Source: an uncultured Prevotellaceae bacterium (GTDB lineage Bacteria > Bacteroidota > Bacteroidia > Bacteroidales > Bacteroidaceae). Taken from it: a stretch of DNA of 64,000 bases. The DNA is taken from the NCBI GenBank assembly GCA_946415365.1, contig CAMKSE010000001.1, forward strand, positions 124,001 through 188,000, written 5' to 3'. Shown here in pieces: positions 1-6,905 of this stretch (within the stretch, counting starts at the first letter, position 1; each line of letters starts with the position of its first letter). Under the pieces are notes generated by a model. The model saw only the letters and a program-made list of their open reading frames with translations, had not been told where the DNA came from and did not search any database. A program made the translations under genes and the position numbers.

Positions 1-343
1 CTTCTTTCTGCTCCGGCCAAGAAGTTTCAACAATCCATATGCTATCCATATACATCACTCTATAAGGTGCTTCCTCATAGATTTCTTTTCCATATCTGTC
101 TTCAAGAATAGCCATAGCAATTTTCGCAGCAGTAATTTCATTACAAACAACATCATTTTCATACGAATTCTTATTACCTATATAAGTCGCAGACATGTTT
201 TTTACAGAATCTATAATGACATTATTGCTCAAATCATAAGGTAACACCCGTATAGATCTTGAACCATAATAATATCCTCCTAAGAATAAGACTATGGCCA
301 CCATAAGAATTACAAATGTTTTAAAGAAACAAATTCTTTTCAT
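1..343 (-). CDS. Partial NTF2-fold immunity-like protein
   Basis: This frame is open from the ATG at 343 to the window edge, so the C-terminus is missing; it is absent from the ORF track because it is cut. The N-terminus reads as a membrane anchor or signal (MKRICFFKTFVILMVAIVLF). A stretch follows containing ITAAKIAMAILEDRYG, IYEEAPYRV and DSIWIVETS. That pattern, helix then YG...Y..P then W.V, resembles the small NTF2-fold immunity proteins of polymorphic toxin systems. The call rests on remembered motif similarity, not a search. It lies in an AT-rich stretch beside an ankyrin lipoprotein, a second common immunity type, which supports an immunity reading. No cognate toxin is visible; it may lie left of the window. 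Confidence 0.55.
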   Translation of the reverse strand, partial: MKRICFFKTFVILMVAIVLFLGGYYYGSRSIRVLPYDLSNNVIIDSVKNMSATYIGNKNSYENDVVCNEITAAKIAMAILEDRYGKEIYEEAPYRVMYMDSIWIVETSWPEQKE

Positions 344-379
344 AATATTTATTTATAATTAGATATAATAGCATTTATA

Positions 380-406
380 TGGGTCAGGGGACGGTTCTCC
401 GACCCA
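380..406 (+). repeat. REP palindrome copy 1
   Basis: A 27-base element with TGGGTC and GACCCA arms and the core GGGGACGGTTCTCC. Identical copies lie at 561-587 and 1728-1754 in the same orientation, and a variant lies at 31985-32007. It falls in the spacer between the immunity-like gene and the broken gene to its right. Its structure and the nearby RAYT-family transposase remnant fit a REP element. Confidence 0.85.
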
Positions 407-467
407 TTGACAAAAATTATAAAAATACAAAAAAGTCCACTTGACCAGCGCTTGAATAAAAGATATC

Positions 468-736
468 TCATTTCCTTTCTTCTTTTATAAATTGTCCATC
501 TTTGAAAACATATTGTCCTTCTGGAAGAGACCAAATATATCCCCAAAAATCAAATATTGATGGGTCAGGGGACGGTTCTCCGACCCATTCATATCAAAGC
601 CCTTTACTGAGACCTGTTTCTTCTCCAGCACGTCATAACTGCGATAGCGGTTATTCGACTGGTTAATCTGCTGTCCGCTCATTGTCAGGCAGACAGCCAT
701 TGCTATAATTATAAATAGAAACTTCTTCATATACAT
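468..736 (-). pseudogene. Broken small exported protein interrupted by a REP element
   Basis: Two fragments on the minus strand look like halves of one gene. The N-terminal part, starting at ATG 736 or 730, carries a clear signal peptide (MKKFLFIIIAMAVCLTMSGQ) followed by NRYRSYDVLEKKQVSVKGFDM. The REP at 561-587 follows directly. Beyond it a different frame reads IFDFWGYIWSLPEGQY and continues to a TGA at 468-470. The two frames are offset, so the REP insertion, or a deletion with it, destroyed the reading frame. The ORF track joins the N-terminal part to REP-encoded residues (GSENRPLTH), which is an artefact. Function is unknown; it may be another immunity-type gene, given its neighbours. 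Confidence 0.55.
561..587 (+). repeat. REP palindrome copy 2, inside a broken gene
   Basis: Identical over 27 bases to the copies at 380 and 1728. It sits exactly at the junction of the two frame-shifted halves of the small exported protein gene, consistent with insertion into a once intact gene. Confidence 0.85.
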
Positions 737-801
737 TTTAGTTTAAGTTTTTAAAATCGATCAAAGACCTGTTTCTGATTCCGAACATGTTTCAAGGATT
801 C

Positions 802-1686
802 TTATTCTCTTAGTTCCTTTATTTCCTTTATAAATGTTGAGAATTCAAAATTTCTTTTCCCAGATTCTTTTATTATGATACCTTTTCCTTTCAATAAATC
901 AACTATTTTATAGTAATATTCTCTTTCGGGAGTAAGATAGCCAATTTTCATTTTCTCCATCTCCTCTTTGATATAGACATTTTGAGTTATCATTCTCTTC
1001 CCTCCCTTTTTATAGTCTTTTATATGCATAACTGGAAATGTATAATCTGCATTATGCAGGAGTAGATAATATGCTATTTTATAGTGGTTAACCATCAAAC
1101 TTTCTCCAAGTGCAGTATTCTCACCATTCCTAATATAGTTAACATCTGCTCCGTTATCTATTAGTAAAATTACAGCTTCCCAGAAACCATCAAAACATGC
1201 GGACATTAGTGGAGAGGAAGGCATATCCGTAGAATCTGTCACTTCAGCCACATTTACCTCTGCACCATTTCTGATAAGATATTTTATAATCTTAATGCTT
1301 TCATCTTTTGAGAAGCCGGCATAGCATGCCATGTTTAAAGGAGTTTCACCATATTCTTTGTCTCGTACATTTACATTTGCACCTGCTTTTAATAAGCATT
1401 CTATAGATTTTATGTTATGATGTGCTACTGCCAGATGTAACAATGAGACTCCGTATCTTGGACTCTGATAATCAACCAATTGGGGATTCTCTTCTAATAT
1501 CTTACAAATAACTTCTTCATCCTCGTCTTCAACGGCTTTTGCCAAATCCCAAGCAGGAGTTCCTTGAAAAAGACGAAAATCATTGTTTGGTAGTAATCTT
1601 TGATCAATTTTTTGCTCACGATTATTACAAGAATTTAAGACCAATAATAATAAAACGGCAATTACTAAACTAATATCTTTCCACAT
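802..1686 (-). CDS. Ankyrin-repeat lipoprotein, possible immunity protein
   Basis: A 294-residue protein with a lipoprotein signal: hydrophobic residues 5-17 and lipobox LNSC with the acylated Cys at position 20. From about residue 45 to 215 it carries four to five ankyrin repeats (LLHLAVAHHNIKSIECLLKAG, TPLNMACYAG, SPLMSACFDGFWEAVILLI). The remaining C-terminal third is lysine-rich. Ankyrin repeats mediate protein binding, and small ankyrin lipoproteins are frequent immunity factors in Bacteroidota toxin clusters; that role is inferred. A promoter lies at 1813-1844 and a REP element sits in the 5' leader. AT-rich composition, unlike the core genes to the right, suggests acquired DNA. Confidence 0.8.
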   Translation of the reverse strand: MWKDISLVIAVLLLLVLNSCNNREQKIDQRLLPNNDFRLFQGTPAWDLAKAVEDEDEEVICKILEENPQLVDYQSPRYGVSLLHLAVAHHNIKSIECLLKAGANVNVRDKEYGETPLNMACYAGFSKDESIKIIKYLIRNGAEVNVAEVTDSTDMPSSPLMSACFDGFWEAVILLIDNGADVNYIRNGENTALGESLMVNHYKIAYYLLLHNADYTFPVMHIKDYKKGGKRMITQNVYIKEEMEKMKIGYLTPEREYYYKIVDLLKGKGIIIKESGKRNFEFSTFIKEIKELRE

Positions 1687-1727
1687 ACAATAGAATTAAT
1701 AGAAGTTATCAATACTGTGACCATTGA

Positions 1728-1754
1728 TGGGTCAGGGGACGGTTCTCCGACCCA
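1728..1754 (+). repeat. REP palindrome copy 3, in a gene leader
   Basis: Third identical copy, placed between the promoter at 1813-1844 and the ankyrin gene start, so it would be transcribed as a hairpin in the 5' leader. ORFs in the track containing GSENRPLTH are translations of this element. Confidence 0.85.
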
Positions 1755-1812
1755 CTTTTTCTGATTAACATCAATTCCATATCCTTCCATCTTTGATTCT
1801 TTCTTTCGCAGG

Positions 1813-1844
1813 CAAATATACGAAGTTTCTGACAAACTGACAAG
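1813..1844 (-). promoter_or_regulatory. Bacteroidota promoter for the ankyrin gene
   Basis: On the minus strand, CTTG, 20 bases, then TATATTTG, matching the Bacteroidota -33/-7 consensus. Transcription would start near 1806 and read through the REP into the ankyrin gene. Confidence 0.65.
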
Positions 1845-1912
1845 CAAATCTTTGGAAAACTCCACGAAAGGAGATAAAATGAGGCAGATATTTCAAAATA
1901 ACACTTCTTTTT

Positions 1913-1944
1913 CTTGGTCATTTCATGTCAATTTATTACCTTTG
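1913..1944 (+). promoter_or_regulatory. Bacteroidota promoter for the RAYT remnant
   Basis: CTTG at 1913, 20 bases, then TACCTTTG at 1937-1944, upstream of the transposase start at 1983. It is divergent from the ankyrin promoter. Confidence 0.65.
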
Positions 1945-1982
1945 CGTTGTTAAACTTAATTTTAAAATTGGAGAACAACATT

Positions 1983-2300
1983 ATGCCAAGGCATTCACGA
2001 GAACAAAGCGCAACGGGTATCTATCATGTGATGCTCAGGGGAGTAAACCGACAGAGTATATTTGAAGATGATGAGGACTGCATCAAGTTGATAAACCTTC
2101 TCAGAAATCTTGTCCAACGTTTTGATGATAAAGGCAGACCTTTGCCTGCCCTATGTACAATCTATGCATACTGTCTGATGGATAACCATATTCACTTATT
2201 ACATAATAGTCCTGACCCCCTGTGTTTCAAGCACTGCCCTAATTCAGGGCAGTGGTTACAAGACTCAAGCTGTGCATTTTTATCTTCCGTTACAGTGTGA
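1983..2300 (+). pseudogene. Truncated REP-associated tyrosine transposase (RAYT, Y1_Tnp)
   Basis: From ATG 1983 the protein begins MPRHSREQSATGIYHVMLRG and contains NRQSIFEDDEDCIKLINLL and YCLMDNHIHLL, the classic start and the HUH-type His-x-His motif (HIH) of IS200-like RAYT transposases. Family resemblance ends soon after (residue about 72). The last 30 residues are unrelated, and the expected downstream catalytic Tyr is missing; intact members are usually about 180-250 residues. It is therefore a 5' remnant. RAYTs are known to mobilise REP palindromes such as those at 380, 561 and 1728. The ORF-track start at 1914 was rejected because it precedes the promoter -7 box at 1937-1944. Confidence 0.85.
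2232..2254. repeat. Perfect hairpin at the RAYT truncation point
   Basis: CACTGCCCT, 5-base loop, AGGGCAGTG: a 9-bp perfect stem. It lies where transposase similarity stops, so it may be a scar of the event that truncated the gene, or an unrelated palindrome. Confidence 0.6.
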
Positions 2301-2481
2301 CAGTTACAGTTTTTGAAATAGCAGGTATATGGATAGTTTATATGTCTTATTAAGTCTATATAATGTTAATTATATATAATATTATTATAATATATATAAT
2401 ATTAATAATTATAATATGTATACTAATATATCATTCTGAGGGTAGAGAGGACAAATTTAAAAACTGTAACTGTCACACTGT
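2292..2481. repeat. 23-bp inverted repeat flanking an AT-rich core
   Basis: The left arm, 2292-2314 (ACAGTGTGACAGTTACAG plus five T), is the exact reverse complement of the right arm at 2459-2481. The enclosed 144 bases are almost pure A/T with many TATAAT-like words and could form a cruciform. There is no ORF inside. The arms contain repeated CTGTNAC words. It could be a MITE, a REPIN-like element or a replication or partition site; nothing in the sequence decides between these. Confidence 0.8.
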
Positions 2482-2514
2482 CACGCGAGGCCACTTTTGG
2501 GAAGTTTCAAGGCA

Positions 2515-2553
2515 GGAAAGTGGGACTTTCAAGTAATGAAAGTCCCACTTTCC
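2515..2553. repeat. 17-bp perfect stem, 5-base loop
   Basis: GGAAAGTGGGACTTTCA, loop AGTAA, then its exact complement. It starts 7 bases beyond the stop codon of the M13 peptidase remnant on the minus strand, so it may once have terminated that gene, although no T-tract follows. Confidence 0.75.
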
Positions 2554-2560
2554 TTAGCTA

Positions 2561-2692
2561 TTACCAGATCTTGACCCGTTTCTCAGGCGCTACGTAGAGC
2601 TTCTGGTCAGGTGTGACGTGGAATAGACTATACCACTTGTCTATTTGATTGACCGGGGGGTAGTTGCGGAGTTTCGAGTCCTCAGCACTCGG
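2561..2692 (-). pseudogene. C-terminal remnant of an M13 (PepO/neprilysin) metallopeptidase
   Basis: Reading the minus strand to the TAA at 2561-2563 gives PSAEDSKLRNYPPVNQ, then IDKWYSLFHVTPDQKLY and a final APEKRVKIW. This is the characteristic end of M13 peptidases: a PVSN-like element, F.V.P.D.LY and a terminal R-V-x-I-W. Only about 44 codons remain of a protein that is normally near 670 residues. The catalytic HExxH region is gone. The break lies near 2692-2700, just left of the promoter of the next gene, and marks the right edge of the disturbed region. It is too short to appear in the ORF track. Confidence 0.75.
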
Positions 2693-2717
2693 AAATAAAA
2701 GAAAAACAAGTTTTCCT

Positions 2718-2748
2718 TTTGCATTTCTCTCGTTTTTTCATAACTTTG
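2718..2748 (+). promoter_or_regulatory. Promoter for the 2757 gene
   Basis: TTTG at 2718-2721, 19 bases, TAACTTTG at 2741-2748. Expected transcription start is about 2754-2757, so the mRNA would be almost leaderless for ATG 2757. Confidence 0.7.
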
Positions 2749-2756
2749 CAGCCGCT

Positions 2757-3266
2757 ATGAGGATGATTTTCCGTGTCATACCAATCATGTGGCGGGCCGT
2801 GCGACCCAGCCTTACTGCTGATATGCCGGCGGTTGTGAACACCTTCTGGCTGCGGAAGGGCTACGAGGGACTGACCTTCTTCGGACATATCCTGACGCCA
2901 ACACAACAGGAGGCCGACCGTTTCAATGCGGGGGAGTCGGGCGACAGGATGTCGGCTGCCATGAAGAACCACGAGATGATCCACCTGCGACAGGCTCAGG
3001 CGTGTCATGACTCATGGTTGCTCTTCTACATATTATATATATGGTATTGGCTGAAGATCAAGTGTACGGCTGGACGCTCCGTTCGCCGACAACTGAAACA
3101 CGCGGCATATCTGCTGAACCCCTTCGAGATGGAAGCCTATGGGCGGATGAACGACCTAAGCTATCTGAAACGTTGTGAGAGTGGGGCACAGGAGTGGCGT
3201 ACGTATGCAAAGATGTCGATGGAGCAAAGGCTGCAGATATATAAGAATAACCATAAACACAGATAA
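2757..3266 (+). CDS. Putative zinc metallopeptidase-like protein (HEMIH)
   Basis: A 169-residue protein from ATG 2757. The track start at 2664 was rejected because it overlaps the M13 remnant and lies upstream of the promoter. It contains NHEMIHLRQA, an HExxH zinc-binding motif, then a hydrophobic segment (LLFYILYIWYWL), and NPFEMEAYGRM, whose Glu could be the third zinc ligand. The early GLTFFGHILTPT segment resembles small membrane-associated zincins of the M48/M56 type. No substrate can be named. The stop TAA is one base from the next start, so it is co-transcribed with the EamA transporter. Confidence 0.6.
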   Translation: MRMIFRVIPIMWRAVRPSLTADMPAVVNTFWLRKGYEGLTFFGHILTPTQQEADRFNAGESGDRMSAAMKNHEMIHLRQAQACHDSWLLFYILYIWYWLKIKCTAGRSVRRQLKHAAYLLNPFEMEAYGRMNDLSYLKRCESGAQEWRTYAKMSMEQRLQIYKNNHKHR

Positions 3267-3267
3267 G

Positions 3268-4170
3268 ATGAATAAGAAACTTCAGGCGCACAGCGCTATC
3301 TTCCTTGCGAACACCATCTTCGGCCTTGGTGTTCCTGTAACTAAACTGTTGCTCGACGAGTGGGTGACACCTATGGGCTATATGGCCAGTCGCTCGTTGG
3401 GAGCCTGTCTCGTGTTCTGGCTCATCGCGGCATTCCTGCCGAAAGAGCACGTGGAGCGTAAGGACCTTATCACCATCCTTTTCGGTGGTCTGTTAGGATT
3501 CGTCATCTCACAGACACTCACCGCCTGGGCTCTCGATTACACCAGTCCCGTGTACTTCTCATTGATTGCCACTTTGACGCCTGTGGCAGTGATGCTCTGT
3601 GCTGCACTGACTATCGGGGAGAAGATCACATCGATGAAGTTCTTGGGTGTACTGCTGGGTATCGCTGGTGCGGTGCTGATGGTGCTGATGAGTCAGACAC
3701 TCGGATCTGGAAAGAACGATCTCATCGGTATCTCATTAGCTATCCTAAGTGTACTCACTTGGGCCATATATCTTATTATCACGCGTAATGTCGCTACGAA
3801 GTATTCCCCTGTGACACAGATGAAGTACGTGTTCCTCATCTCGGCCATCGTCACCGTACCTATCGCCATTCCCGAACTGCCGATGAATGCGCTTTATACG
3901 GCAGCATGGGGCTGGGACGGCGTTGTGGAGATGCTCTTCATTGTACTGGGTGCAACGGCCCTCGGATACTTTCTTATTCCATTTGCCATGAAATACTTGC
4001 AGGCCACAACAGTCAGTATCTACACAAACCTACAGCCTGTGGTTGCTTCGTTCGTAGCAATCATGATAGGACAGGATGTGCTGACGTGGGATAAACCTGT
4101 GGCTGGAATACTGGTGCTGCTGAGTGCTTACATCGTTACGGTGGTGACGGCGAAGGATACTAAAGGCTGA
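3268..4170 (+). CDS. EamA/DMT-family transporter
   Basis: A 300-residue membrane protein from ATG 3268; the track's 31 extra N-terminal residues overlap the previous gene. It has about ten hydrophobic helices in two EamA halves. The first half begins AIFLANTIFGLGVPVTKLLL and includes LDYTSPVYFSLIATLTPV; the second includes GISLAILSVLTWAIYLIITR and YLQATTVSIYTNLQPVVA, typical of drug/metabolite transporters. The family exports metabolites or amino acids; the substrate cannot be read here. Its stop directly abuts the stop of the convergent methyltransferase gene, with no base between. Confidence 0.9.
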   Translation: MNKKLQAHSAIFLANTIFGLGVPVTKLLLDEWVTPMGYMASRSLGACLVFWLIAAFLPKEHVERKDLITILFGGLLGFVISQTLTAWALDYTSPVYFSLIATLTPVAVMLCAALTIGEKITSMKFLGVLLGIAGAVLMVLMSQTLGSGKNDLIGISLAILSVLTWAIYLIITRNVATKYSPVTQMKYVFLISAIVTVPIAIPELPMNALYTAAWGWDGVVEMLFIVLGATALGYFLIPFAMKYLQATTVSIYTNLQPVVASFVAIMIGQDVLTWDKPVAGILVLLSAYIVTVVTAKDTKG

Positions 4171-4962
4171 TTATTTCGCAAGTTCCCAGAAGGCTACGGC
4201 TGCTGCCGCTGCCACGTTAAGGGAGTCTACTTGATGATACATGGGGATGCGGACGGTGAAGTCTGCATCCTCAATCGTTTTCTTTGGCAGCCCCTCGCCC
4301 TCTGTTCCCATGATAACGGCCAGACGTTCCTGTTGTTTCAGGATAGGGTCGGAGAGAGAGATGCTTTTATCTGTAAGGGCCATAGCTGCAGTACGGAAAC
4401 CAAGGTCACGGAGTTGACTATAAGTGTCGAACCACGTCCATGGCACAAGAAATACCGTTCCCATTGAAACACGTATAGACCTGCGGTTCAGAGGATCACA
4501 AGAACTTCGTGTAAGTAATACTGCATCTATTCCAAGTGCTGCCGCAGAGCGGAAGATGGCCCCGATATTGGTGGTGTCACAGACACTGTCGATGACGCAT
4601 ACCCGTCTTGCGCTTCGGAGTGTTTCGGTCAGCAAAGGCTCAGGCTTTCTGCGCATGGCACAAAGAACGCCTCTTGTCAGCGTATAGCCTGTGAGACACG
4701 ACAGCGTCTCTCGATCACCTGTATATACTGGGACTGAAGGACACTGACTGATAATATCCGCAGCATCTCCATCGATATGCTTACGTTCACAGAGTAGGGC
4801 CACAGGCTCATAACCCGCCTGCAATGCCACACGTATCACCTTTGGACTTTCTGCGATGAAAAGGCCCTGTTCAGCATTCAGACGGTTACGCAACTGTGTC
4901 TCCGTCATAGTGGCGAAAACGGCCACACGAGGATCTTGTATCGATGAAATCTCGTATATCAT
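4171..4962 (-). CDS. TrmH/SpoU-family RNA 2'-O-methyltransferase
   Basis: A 263-residue SPOUT methyltransferase. The N-terminal substrate-binding part (residues 1-110) contains GLFIAESPKVIRVAL. The catalytic domain shows the three knotted-fold motifs: NIGAIFRSAAALG, VIMGTEGEGLP and IPMYHQVDSLNVAAAAAVAF. Such enzymes methylate ribose 2'-OH in rRNA or tRNA using S-adenosylmethionine; the exact nucleotide cannot be told. Its ATG overlaps the stop of the upstream M64 peptidase gene by four bases (ATGA), so the two are translationally coupled. Confidence 0.9.
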   Translation of the reverse strand: MIYEISSIQDPRVAVFATMTETQLRNRLNAEQGLFIAESPKVIRVALQAGYEPVALLCERKHIDGDAADIISQCPSVPVYTGDRETLSCLTGYTLTRGVLCAMRRKPEPLLTETLRSARRVCVIDSVCDTTNIGAIFRSAAALGIDAVLLTRSSCDPLNRRSIRVSMGTVFLVPWTWFDTYSQLRDLGFRTAAMALTDKSISLSDPILKQQERLAVIMGTEGEGLPKKTIEDADFTVRIPMYHQVDSLNVAAAAAVAFWELAK

Positions 4963-6191
4963 CTGGTGTAAAAGTCAATAAGTCTGACAAGCGCCTCCTG
5001 ACAGACGACGCAGAACTCAGGTTCCTCGTTGGTGCGCATACGGCAGTTCTCGCAACCACGCCAGACACCTTTCTCCAGATAGCCGCCACCCTCGATGAGA
5101 CTGGCCTTTCCTTCCTTGATCAGATGCTCCCACTTGATGAAAGCTGTAGCCTGGGTTGTCAGGTTCGGTTCCCAGGGCTCCGTGTCGCTGAAGTACATCG
5201 GATCGTCGTTGCCATAGGCATACTCATCGCCCAATCCACCGAAGGAATGGCCGAATTCGTGTACCACGACAGGCAGGAAATTCTTACCGCCCGTATAGCT
5301 GAGGTTATAGGAATTATAGATACCGCCTCCGCCGTAGTGCTCGGTATTCACCAAGATGATGATATGCTCGTAGGGCGTGCCTGCCAACAGGTCGTGCAAC
5401 CGTTTCAGATGCAGCGTCGTCAGATAGCGGTCGCTGTAGAACGTGTCGAAGTGGGAACCGAGGGCCGTATTCTTCCAGATGCCCTTCGACGGCTCGCTGG
5501 TACCCGATTCCTCTGAGGGGGATTTCACGGCAATGATGTTGAAGCGGTCCTGCATAGATTTGAACGGTTCGTGGTTGAAGAGTGAGCCGATGGCCTTTTG
5601 GCAGTCATCAAGATAATGGTCCATTTCATCGACCGTATAGCCCTCTGCCACAAATGCGATATGGATACACCGCGAGGTGTCGGCAGCCTGATGCAATATG
5701 TCATAGGGTGTGATGCTGCGCTCTCCCGCCTTGCGGATGAGAATGTCCTTGGGGGCAACGGTATGCGTCAGCGAGTTGACTACCTGATCATGGTAATCGA
5801 ACAGTTCCACCTTGATTTCCACAGAATCTTTCGGGAAGGGCACGAGGAACACGTTCTCGAAAGACTTCTGTGTGTGCTTAGCCTCATCTGTGGCGAGCCA
5901 TTCCTGGAAGAGGGTAGAGAAGGAGTGACGGTAAATAACCATTCCATCGACCTTCGAACGTACTGTAATCTGTCCGTTGCCTCTCAATGGCAGTTCTGCC
6001 AGATGTTCTCTGCGACCATACCAATGGGGCAGGCTGACGAGTTCGTCTACGTAGATCTCATGGAGGACATCATCGCCTGCAAAGGTGTAGTCGAGGCGCA
6101 GGGTGCGATCTTCGAAATAATCCTCAAACCGTTGCGCTTTTGTGCATACGGTAAGCAAGCATAAGACGTTGATAAACAACAATTTCTTCAT
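4959..6191 (-). CDS. M64-family (IgA peptidase-like) metallopeptidase
   Basis: A 410-residue secreted protein with signal peptide MKKLLFINVLCLLTVCTKAQ. An N-terminal beta-rich region runs to about residue 150. The peptidase domain follows, with HIAFVAEGYTVDEM and the zinc motif VVHEFGHSFGGLGDEY (HExxH, then Gly and Asp-Glu), the signature of peptidase family M64. Four Cys near the C-terminus (GCENCRM, FCVVCQE) could form disulfides or bind metal. The family is named after a clostridial IgA protease; the substrate here is unknown. It is coupled by ATGA overlaps on both sides (HPPK-like upstream, methyltransferase downstream). Confidence 0.88.
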   Translation of the reverse strand: MKKLLFINVLCLLTVCTKAQRFEDYFEDRTLRLDYTFAGDDVLHEIYVDELVSLPHWYGRREHLAELPLRGNGQITVRSKVDGMVIYRHSFSTLFQEWLATDEAKHTQKSFENVFLVPFPKDSVEIKVELFDYHDQVVNSLTHTVAPKDILIRKAGERSITPYDILHQAADTSRCIHIAFVAEGYTVDEMDHYLDDCQKAIGSLFNHEPFKSMQDRFNIIAVKSPSEESGTSEPSKGIWKNTALGSHFDTFYSDRYLTTLHLKRLHDLLAGTPYEHIIILVNTEHYGGGGIYNSYNLSYTGGKNFLPVVVHEFGHSFGGLGDEYAYGNDDPMYFSDTEPWEPNLTTQATAFIKWEHLIKEGKASLIEGGGYLEKGVWRGCENCRMRTNEEPEFCVVCQEALVRLIDFYTR

Positions 6192-6553
6192 AATTCACTA
6201 ATCAAGTCCTTTACGTAACTCCTGCTCCAGTCTCTCAGGTGATGCTTCTGTCCGTCGAATTGTAGCAGGTCGAGGTCGATGACCACGATGCCGTCTTCGT
6301 TCTTAATACGCCCGATGCGCTTTTCCGTTTCCTTTAGTACCTCACAGAGCAGCCCCTCGCCAAAAGCCGTCGTGCCTTTGCAGAGCTGGTTCAGATAAGG
6401 CTCTTTTCGCGAGGTGGCTATAGGCTCCGTCCAAATGGCGGAAGTAAAATGTACCTCGGTCATCAATTGGGTTAATTGCTCCCTGGCCTTTGCCAGGTTT
6501 TTCTCTTGATTCTCGTTCGAAGCGAGCGAGATAATTACTTCATGCACCTTCAT
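6188..6553 (-). CDS. HPPK-like protein (divergent FolK)
   Basis: A 121-residue protein starting MKVHEVIISLASNENQEKNLA. The track's 41 residues upstream were rejected because the promoter lies inside them. It resembles 6-hydroxymethyl-dihydropterin pyrophosphokinase: SLASN near the N-terminus, IWTEPI, YLNQLCKG and VVIDLDLLQFDG. It is shorter than classical FolK (about 160 residues), and the Arg-rich catalytic loop before IDLDLL is weak (GRIKNEDG). It may be a reduced enzyme or a relative without folate activity. It heads a three-gene operon with the M64 peptidase and SpoU methyltransferase. Confidence 0.7.
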   Translation of the reverse strand: MKVHEVIISLASNENQEKNLAKAREQLTQLMTEVHFTSAIWTEPIATSRKEPYLNQLCKGTTAFGEGLLCEVLKETEKRIGRIKNEDGIVVIDLDLLQFDGQKHHLRDWSRSYVKDLISEL

Positions 6554-6571
6554 ATTTATATAATTTGGGTG

Positions 6572-6603
6572 CAAAGATAAATAATTATCTTGAAATATAC
6601 AAG
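6572..6603 (-). promoter_or_regulatory. Promoter of the HPPK-M64-SpoU operon
   Basis: On the minus strand, CTTG, 20 bases, TATCTTTG. It places the transcript start near 6565, about 12 bases before ATG 6553, which fixes the short start. Confidence 0.7.
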
Positions 6604-6707
6604 TATAAAGTCGATTCTTCTCGTCGTTACCTGCACCCATACCCCATATCGCGTACTTTATAATAATTATGTGCAATATAATATCTGACGTTAAACTTGG
6701 CTAAAGG

Positions 6708-6739
6708 CTTGCCGATATCAGAATTTCTTTGTAATTTTG
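6708..6739 (+). promoter_or_regulatory. Distal serC promoter
   Basis: CTTG at 6708, 20 bases, TAATTTTG at 6732-6739. It would give a leader of about 160 bases before serC containing a 16-codon upstream ORF (ATG 6758, ending MKENALFL). The region 6554-6905 holds no other gene. Confidence 0.5.
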
Positions 6740-6821
6740 CAGCAAAGAGTGCCGGAGAATGCGAAGCAGAGTTGACAAAATGAAAGAAAATGCTTTATTT
6801 TTGTGAATTTCTGCTCAAATA

Positions 6822-6853
6822 TTTGGCCGAATAAAAATAAAAGTGTAATTTCG
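6822..6853 (+). promoter_or_regulatory. Proximal serC promoter
   Basis: TTTG at 6822, 20 bases, TAATTTCG at 6846-6853, giving a leader of about 45 bases before serC. Confidence 0.6.
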
Positions 6854-6905
6854 CAGCGTTTTTCAGAAACAGATCATTTAAACTTATAAAATAACAACAA
6901 CCAAA

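Noticed and set aside
349-546. ORFs 349..546, 1665..1865 and 1709..1921 with shared peptides such as GSENRPLTH
   Set aside because: The shared peptide is only the translation of the REP palindromes, and flanks show no family resemblance.
2670-2700. tRNA T-arm-like words (TTTCGAGTC)
   Set aside because: The sequence belongs to the M13 peptidase remnant and no matching acceptor or anticodon arms were found.
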